DNA from: Enchytraeus crypticus
Lineage: Eukaryota > Annelida > Clitellata > Enchytraeida > Enchytraeidae
NCBI GenBank assembly: GCA_905160935.1
Contig: CAJHZI010000423.1
Location: 3,306,001-3,370,000 of the forward strand
Direction of reading: 5' to 3'
DNA length: 64,000 bases
Each line of letters starts with the position of its first letter. The stretch's first letter is position 1. The notes beneath the pieces were generated by a model. That model did not search any database. It was not told the DNA's origin and was given only the letters and a program-made list of their open reading frames with translations. Positions 59,803 to 64,000 of the stretch are shown one piece after another. Both the position numbers and the translations under genes were made by a program.

Positions 59803-60170
59803 GGATTAACGTCCGCTTCCTCATACAAGGCTGATGTTAGGTGAGTCCCCACATCACCTGGCACTACAAATTGATTCACACCATACCGATTTGAAAAAAT
59901 ATGCTGAAGAGAAAGAAAAAGATACTAAACGGTGCCTGTCCAGAGATCAAAAAGCAGTCAGGCAACTTGAAAAATCTATGGCGGGAAGAGATGTGTTTTC
60001 AACCTACAACGGAAAGTGGAAGTAGTAGAACAAAGGAGCTGAAAAAGAAAATGAACGTCTACCTAAGGATGTGACAATATTAGGAATTTTGAGTAGTGTG
60101 TCATCGAAAGAACGAAGCGTATGAGAAGGTTGATATTGGAATTGGACAACGGAAAGGTACGAAGATTAAG
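59803..60170 (-). repeat. Repeat C, longest copy
   Basis: On the minus strand it runs from CTTTTTCAGCTCCTTTGTTC through CTTCCCGCCATAGATTTTTC and CACCTGGCACTA-type sequence in reverse, to GTATGAGGAAGCGGACGTTA and then (ATT)n. This defines repeat C as an element of at least 350 bp. No tRNA-like boxes are obvious in it. Confidence 0.75.
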
Positions 60171-60289
60171 CAAAGAGAAATATTTTTGAAAGTTAACAAA
60201 ACGAATTTACACTTAATTATTTGCAGCTTGCTGCATAATTTTTGTTGCTGTTGTTATTATAGTAAGATAACATTTTGAAAAGTTTGATA

Positions 60290-60342
60290 CTTCTATAAGA
60301 TTCTCTCAATCTTCTATAAGATTCTCTCAATCTTATATAAGA
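60290..60342. repeat. 21-bp tandem repeat
   Basis: Two and a half copies of TTCTATAAGATTCTCTCAATC. Confidence 0.9.
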
Positions 60343-61000
60343 GGGTAGAATTAGTTAATACGATACTTAGGCTATTTGTGAAATCTCAGCATTTTAACAA
60401 ATATTCTTGTAAAAAATATTTGAAATGAGTCAAAATTACCTTATTGTAATTCCAAAATCTAGAAATTACGGATCAAGCCATATGGACTGTAGGGTATGCA
60501 TGCACTTTATATCCAAATTGCTTTAAAAGGAGCCTTTGCGATGAACATAAATGTTGACTTGTTTCCTTGGATATACCAATATCCAACTGTTCCATTGAAC
60601 TGAATAATCAATGGCTTTCTTTAATTACTCGCACGTATAAATCATATTCCTCGAGGCTTGCTTATATATGAATCCTTGAGTGTTTGTATTAAATTTGAAG
60701 TGCGGCTTAGATAAAACCAGTTGTAATCAGAGTATTTAGTACTAATTACTTTGGGTTCAGATAGCAGGGGCTGTGGGTACATCGCTACGTCCAAATTATA
60801 TTTTTTCTGTTTCTATGTCGAATTGGATCCTAATTTTGACTAAAGATTTTATGGATTTTCTTTTCTAATATCAATTTATAATAACGATTTTTGAGAAATT
60901 TCTAACTCACTTTTTTATAAATAACGTAATTTGCACACGCCTTTGCCACGTGTAGGCTTTAAATATAAACTTAAATTAAGCTATTAACAGCTGCAATTAC
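60343..61000. other. No feature recognised
   Basis: AT-rich DNA without a supported exon. Confidence 0.4.
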
Positions 61001-61009
61001 TGTTTGGAA

Positions 61010-61165
61010 TATAACAAATGAGCGAGCGCCTTGTCTGTCTGACAAGCCTTACAAACTAGTCTGTCTCTCAAACCTGTCTCATTGTCGCTACAGTATCACG
61101 TTGTCAAAGCGATTGAGCACCCGCTGTTTGCTTCTATCTTCTCTGATGGGCCTAATAAAATCTTG

Positions 61166-61198
<33 letters not shown>

Positions 61199-61200
61199 TA
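61010..61200 (+). mobile_element. Possible LINE 3' end with (AAT)n tail
   Basis: A GC-richer block ending GGGCCTAATAAAATCTTGAT then (AAT)n at 61168-61198. This is the usual form of a CR1/L2/Jockey-type 3' end with its polyadenylation-like signal. No coding part is recognised. Confidence 0.4.
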
Positions 61201-61276
61201 TTTACTAGTAAATTAAAGAGAGAATATCAGAGACGCACTGGTACAGGAGTTCAACATTTAGTATAGTACATGAAAT

Positions 61277-61278
<2 letters not shown>

Positions 61279-61343
<65 letters not shown>
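61279..61343. repeat. (AAT)n microsatellite
   Basis: About 21 AAT units with one CAA interruption. The poly-Asn frame across it is not coding. Confidence 0.96.
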
Positions 61344-61344
<1 letters not shown>

Positions 61345-61349
61345 AACAA

Positions 61350-62510
61350 TATCAGACTTATTGCAGAGCAATCCAGCAATAAGCGAAAGACCTATTTTCT
61401 CTGTCAAAGGCTTTCCAAAACTTTGCAAAGATTTCATGCAGTCTGCTTCAGATATTCTTTTAAGCCGCTAGATGACCTCGAGTAGCCGATTGGCCAAGGA
61501 CCTTCAGTATAGAGTACTGTTTTGTTGGGCCATTATAAAAAAATTAACTAACATTTTCAGTAAATTTATTAATCTACTACACTATGCTTATTGGAGTCTA
61601 TGGTTATTGTGCACGTATGTACGAAAAAACTTGTACCGTCACTGTGTTCGGTTTGCTGAAGAATAGATCAACAGTTGGCTACATGTGTAAAAAGATAGCA
61701 AAGCACTAAAATCCACACCAACGTCAGCACGGGCATTCGAAAGCTGAACGTCTATAGGCTCGAGAAATAGCTACCAAATTTTCTTAAACGAATGAAACTT
61801 CCCCCCCCCCCTCTCGCAGAGAATAGTCGAGAAGGTCTACTAGTACCCCGACCCTAGCTAAACTGGGATATGCTGATGATGATGATGTAAGAAAGTAAGA
61901 GCCAGGTATTTTAAGGCTGTGTACTCTGCAATTTACAACATCTGTTCCTTCATTTAGAGACGCACATAAGCTTCTATAGCAAACCTGTGTGTGTAGCTTC
62001 TCTTCAAAACAAAGACCTTCATTGTAACTTCCAAATTCAGCCGGCAATCAGTATTTAGATAAACATTTTAGCAGTTTACATGGGCCCAGAGGTGTGAGCG
62101 TGAATCAATATTCTCCGTTGATAACTCTCATATTAGTGTCATAAACAGACTCAAGGACTTGCACAAGACTTGCGACGCTCGCCCACCCAAGGCTATTAGA
62201 AGTTAATTCCTGCCCAAAATACAACCTACTGTATGTTATTTATATGACCGCAGAGACACGTGTGTGGAACGTTAGGCAGGCGTTTTAGCAGCAGACAAAA
62301 GTACGGCTTGTTAATAGTGTGATTTAAATTAGGACTTTTCCGTCACTGATGGTACTTCGGATGGTGGAATTATTCAAAACTACATGTATATGTTTTTGCT
62401 TACACTGCTTAGTGGTAAATTTAGTAATTTTAGTGGTAAATATAACACTTAGACATTTACATATTTAGAGGTATTGGTCAATTATTATTTATATTGCATG
62501 TTCAAGATCG
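61350..62510. other. Mostly unannotated DNA
   Basis: A short repeat E end at 61838-61890 (CCCGACCCTAGCTAAACTGG, then GATGATGATGATG). Otherwise no feature is recognised. Confidence 0.4.
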
Positions 62511-62575
62511 TCTTAGCAAACTGTTCGACATCGAATCAGTAGGTGCAAGGTTCAAATTCAGTGCTCAGATATTAT
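62510..62575 (+). repeat. Family A SINE remnant
   Basis: AACTGTTCGACATCGAATCA and GTGCAAGGTTCAAATTCAGT retain the middle of family A around the B-box. Confidence 0.5.
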
Positions 62576-62624
62576 TTATAGTACATGTTCTATGTCAAAA
62601 TTTTAATTTTCTGATCGGCCTACC

Positions 62625-62740
62625 CGGGAATTGTTCAATTGAGACTTCAGGTTGACACAGAATCAGTTACTTAAAGTTCAGAAGTCAATACCTCTCTCTC
62701 AACCCACTAAGCTATTTTGACCTTGAAAATTTCTTGGAAT
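62625..62740 (-). repeat. Diverged tRNA-derived SINE, family V-like
   Basis: The minus strand has AATAGCTTAGTGGGTTGAGA, a good tRNA A-box, followed by TTCTGAACTTTAAGTAACTG and TCAATTGAACAATTCCCGGG. The B-box is decayed. Confidence 0.45.
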
Positions 62741-62921
62741 TGGGACTATCGCTTTCAGTAAAAAAGTTTCCATTGTATAAGCTAATCCACGTACCAAGTC
62801 TCATACACCGAGACTGTACCAACTGACTACTAATTTCATTTGATCAGAATCGCTTGATTTGCTGATTGATTTTAAATAATTGATTTATTAAAGGATTGAT
62901 TTGATAGGTACTAAGTACGTG

Positions 62922-63163
62922 AGCGCCGGATGGTGATTGTTGGACGCAGGTACTTAGCTGTGAGGTGGTCGAGCGCGGGTCGCTAGGGGAACCAAGCACA
63001 GATAGGTCGAGATCTCTCTCACCTCAGGTCATGTGTGATAAGCCTTACCGACCTTCCGCCAACTTCAAAAGCACACCGCGTTCAACAGAGAGTCCTAATC
63101 CGCAGCCGTATAACTACTGGAATGGCACAGTCCTATTTAATTTAATAGTTAATCTAAAATAAT
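62922..63163 (+). CDS. Candidate exon of an unrecognised gene
   Basis: A GC-rich island in AT-rich DNA with an open plus-strand frame to a TAA at 63161-63163. It is rich in Ser, Pro and Arg (PSTDRSRSLSPQ, KSTPRSTESPNPQP, YNYWNG). The reverse strand is broken by stops. A possible acceptor (GTTGGACGCAG) lies near 62949. No partner exon is seen upstream, and the last dozen residues are AT-rich and may be intron or UTR. I do not recognise the protein. Confidence 0.33.
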
Positions 63164-64000
63164 TTATAAATTTAATTTCATATAATTTATTTATTTTATT
63201 TATCATTGGCATTGCACACCTTTTCAAATAAAATATAACCAGCAATATATGTGCTCTACATTCAGTTCTTGGTCTACATATTTGCCCTACATTCAGCAAT
63301 TAAAGAAAGGACATAAAGGTTAAAAGACTCAGATAATGTGCCCTAAAATAAAAGAATAACGTTCCATGAATACCAGTAAATATATTCCTAATGTTTTGAC
63401 GTAACTATGCCAAGGGATTATGTCTGTTCTATATTTTATTCAGAATAATGGCTGACAGATTGGCTTTAGTAAGTTAGCTTTAGTTTTCCTTTTTTCTGCT
63501 TGAGAATAGCTTATAGTTTACGTGATTTATGGTCGCAAAGATTAATGTTACTGAGAGCTATTATTATTTGTTTACATGCATCGTTAATGCATATAAGTGA
63601 TTCTCGTAGAATTTTGCTTCCTTTTCGTATTAAAAAAGGGGTTTCGACTCAAAGCACCGAGTTCGCAAATTCGGATTTGGACACTTTCGGACTACATCTA
63701 AATTTTCATATCTACGAAGATGTAAATAAGTTGCCGGCATCTGACTGCATAAGCTTCATAATGATACATTCAAGCAGCGCACAGGTGATGAAAATACTTA
63801 AAACTTTTACGCAGTGATAAATTACTGCGAACGCTAGCTCGTTATAAATATTCGTCTTAGTGCGGGGTTTCAGTTTTTGTCTCCTTTAAAATAATTTTCT
63901 CAAGGATAAATTAACGCCTCGTGCCAAATGATAATGGCATACAACATTTGTCGTCAATTCAACTGTTATCGAATATACTTTAAGGTAAACTTTTATGTTA
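63164..64000. other. No feature recognised
   Basis: AT-rich. An open frame at 63500-63817 on the plus strand shows no domain or splice context and is probably chance. Confidence 0.35.

Noticed and set aside
63500..63817. A 105-codon plus-strand frame
   Set aside because: No domain, no splice-bounded structure and no compositional shift from the surroundings.

Overview
The window is nuclear DNA from a bilaterian animal, most likely a marine invertebrate; I cannot name the phylum. It is AT-rich and intron-rich, with GT-AG splice sites, tRNA-derived SINEs, non-LTR retrotransposon fragments and many micro- and minisatellites. There are no operons, no bacterial-type genes, no CRISPR array and no functional tRNA or rRNA gene that I can see. 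All four genes I can reconstruct lie on the minus strand.

Region 1 (about 0.3-10.4 kb) holds a complete eight-exon tektin gene, best matching tektin-4, a filament protein of the ciliary/flagellar doublet wall. Every splice phase closes and the product is 445 residues. Its sixth intron carries a rearranged RTE-like non-LTR element. Region 2 (10.4-13.8 kb) holds SINE and LINE remnants. Region 3 (13.8-25.4 kb) holds two tandem paralogous small coiled-coil genes, here called gene A and gene B. They share exons of exactly 51 and 183 bp in the same phase, and I do not recognise the family. Gene A is very rich in cysteine. Repeats lie immediately beside most of their splice donors. The space between the two genes holds minisatellites, an RTE-like fragment and a pair of DNA-transposon-like units.

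Region 4 (25.4-47.6 kb) shows no gene I can support. It holds SINEs, a possible solo LTR, many (AT)n, (GA)n and (AAT)n tracts, and an exceptional (TATC)n tract of about 750 bp. Region 5 (47.6-56.7 kb) holds the unc-4/Uncx paired-class homeobox gene in four exons. The homeodomain is split at the position 46/47 intron, and an eh1 Groucho-recruitment motif lies near the C-terminus. A 34-kb gene-free interval separates this transcription-factor gene from the tektin end. Region 6 (56.7-64 kb) holds a CCAAT-rich upstream segment, retroposon copies, a DNA-transposon-like element and one GC-rich candidate exon on the plus strand.

The genes do not form a pathway. Tektin-4 is structural and axonemal, unc-4 is a neuronal/mesodermal transcription factor, and the coiled-coil pair is of unknown function.
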